From: Dehalococcoidia bacterium
GTDB taxonomy: Bacteria > Chloroflexota > Dehalococcoidia > GIF9 > UBA5629
Assembly (NCBI GenBank): GCA_028715025.1
Contig: JAQTLG010000089.1
Span: forward strand, 1-6,811
Length of the DNA: 6,811 bases
Direction: 5' to 3'
Of the stretch, positions 5,995 through 6,811 are shown piece after piece; the stretch's first letter is position 1; every line of letters starts with the position of its first letter. Position numbers and translations under genes: made by a program. Below the pieces are notes generated by a model. The model made no database searches. It had not been told where the DNA came from and saw nothing but the letters and a program-made list of their open reading frames with translations.

Positions 5995-6002
5995 GAGGAG
6001 GT
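5995..6002 (+). promoter_or_regulatory. Strong ribosome binding site of the MFS gene
   Basis: GAGGAGGT, a near-perfect anti-16S match, ends four bases before the ATG at 6007. It fixes the start of a transporter whose reading frame runs off the right edge and could otherwise be missed. Confidence 0.85.
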
Positions 6003-6006
6003 TTTA

Positions 6007-6811
6007 ATGGCGGACAAGCAAGAGAACAATAATAATCAGGAGGAGAAGTTACTTCTCCCTCTGCCCAAATGGAAATTCTGGTATGTAATGGTAATCCTTT
6101 ACGCGCTGTACTTTCTGGATTTTGCCACCCGGGCAGTCGTCAGCCCGATGTTCCCAGTTTTAAAAGCGGAGCTTGGATTATCGGATACTCAACTGGGATG
6201 GCTGAGCACGATCGTGCTGGCCATGGTAGGTTTGCTCTCAATCCCGCTGTCCTATTTCATAGACCGCTGGCGCCGCGGTAGAATGCTTTCACTCATGTCT
6301 ATCATCTGGAGTATCGCCTCATTCTTCTCAGGATTGAGCGTTAATTTCACCCAACTCCTCGTCACCAGAGGTATCCTGGGCGTGGGAGAAGCGAGCTTCA
6401 ACTCGGGCGGCCAAGCACTGATCATGGCTATGGTGAAGAAGGCACGCAGGGCTACCGTTACCGGCATCTGGACTACGGCAACGTCCCTGGGCATGGCCTT
6501 CGGCATGGTGATCGGCGGCTGGGTGGCGGTCAACATGGGATGGCGCATGGCTTTTATGGTGGTTGCAATACCCGGTATTATCTTCGGCATACTGGCATGG
6601 TTCATGCCCGATTATAAGAACAGGCCTAAGGACCCGAACGGAGCCGCCAGCTCATCTTCCATGAGTTTCGGCAGCACTATGAAGGCCATACTGACTAATA
6701 AAACGGCCGTGATGCTGTTTATATCTTTTGGGCTTCTTTATTATTTTCTAAATACCATCGTTTACTGGCTGCCCACTTACTTTAACAGGTACATGGGTAT
6801 GGATGTTACTA
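6007..6811 (+). CDS. MFS transporter, N-terminal 268 residues (3' end outside window)
   Basis: This is an inner-membrane secondary transporter of the major facilitator superfamily, cut off by the window edge after 268 codons, about 60% of a typical 400-450-residue carrier. After a hydrophilic, Asn-rich N-terminus (residues 1-20), membrane segments are visible at about 24-48, 62-85, 93-112, 117-140, 150-175, 180-200 and 234-256. The loop after the second segment carries the MFS motif A remnant DRWRRGR (86-92). RGILGVGEAS (121-130), with an acidic residue in the fourth segment, resembles Spinster-like and organic-anion MFS carriers. A soluble loop at 201-230 separates the two halves. It lies 76 bp after the CaiB/BaiF gene on the same strand with no terminator between, so it likely imports or exports the acid that enzyme handles. 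The substrate cannot be assigned. Confidence 0.88.
   Translation, partial: MADKQENNNNQEEKLLLPLPKWKFWYVMVILYALYFLDFATRAVVSPMFPVLKAELGLSDTQLGWLSTIVLAMVGLLSIPLSYFIDRWRRGRMLSLMSIIWSIASFFSGLSVNFTQLLVTRGILGVGEASFNSGGQALIMAMVKKARRATVTGIWTTATSLGMAFGMVIGGWVAVNMGWRMAFMVVAIPGIIFGILAWFMPDYKNRPKDPNGAASSSSMSFGSTMKAILTNKTAVMLFISFGLLYYFLNTIVYWLPTYFNRYMGMDVT

Noticed and set aside
6069..6281. 70-codon open frame on the + strand within the MFS region
   Set aside because: It is out of frame with the transporter that begins at 6007, which has a strong ribosome site and clear membrane segments. The peptide has no recognisable character.
6252..6605. 117-codon open frame on the - strand
   Set aside because: Antisense shadow of the MFS transporter. 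Its Met/Pro/Thr-rich composition is what reversed membrane-protein codons give.

Overview
The window is bacterial. It has canonical Shine-Dalgarno sites (GGAGGT, GAGGAGGT), sigma70-type promoters and compact spacing, and every gene is on the + strand. The mix of a C45-family acyltransferase/hydrolase, a CaiB/BaiF (racemase-like) CoA enzyme, an MFS carrier and an unrecognised duplicated protein resembles accessory catabolic regions of uncultured anaerobes such as Dehalococcoidia-type Chloroflexota or Desulfobacterota. That placement is a weak inference; no marker gene is present.

Layout. (1) Positions 41-1714: a C45/AAT-type Ntn-hydrolase with a TPR-like C-terminal extension. Its frame stays open to the left edge, so the true start may lie outside the window. 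(2) Positions 1715-1898: a spacer with a candidate promoter flanked by a 10-bp perfect inverted repeat. (3) Positions 1899-2687: a visibly more AT-rich gene for a UlaG-like metallo-beta-lactamase-fold hydrolase. (4) Positions 2688-4705: a tandem duplication. Two paralogous genes for a Cys/His-rich protein of about 26 kDa (2931-3632 and 4007-4705; roughly 67% identical by hand alignment) each sit behind a nearly identical 92-bp promoter block. (5) Positions 4752-5930: a family III CoA-transferase-fold enzyme carrying the His/Asp pair of alpha-methylacyl-CoA racemases. (6) From 6007 to the right edge: the first 268 codons of an MFS transporter.

How the genes may work together. The second paralog, the CoA enzyme and the MFS gene follow one another with gaps of 46 and 76 bp and no obvious terminator, so they probably form one operon driven by the promoter at 3904-3933. 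A plausible reading is uptake of a carboxylic acid by the MFS carrier, CoA transfer or epimerisation of the acyl-CoA by the CaiB/BaiF enzyme, and an unknown metal- or cofactor-binding role for the Cys/His protein. The first paralog has its own copy of the promoter, so both paralogs are probably switched together by the same regulator.

The most notable signal is that the 92-bp promoter block (about 89% identical between copies, with a 37-bp stretch identical) is more conserved than the proteins it precedes. It carries two TATCGATA palindromes exactly 15 bp apart, abutting a perfect TTGACA -35 box. The Cys/His family and its regulator are the best candidates for something undescribed.
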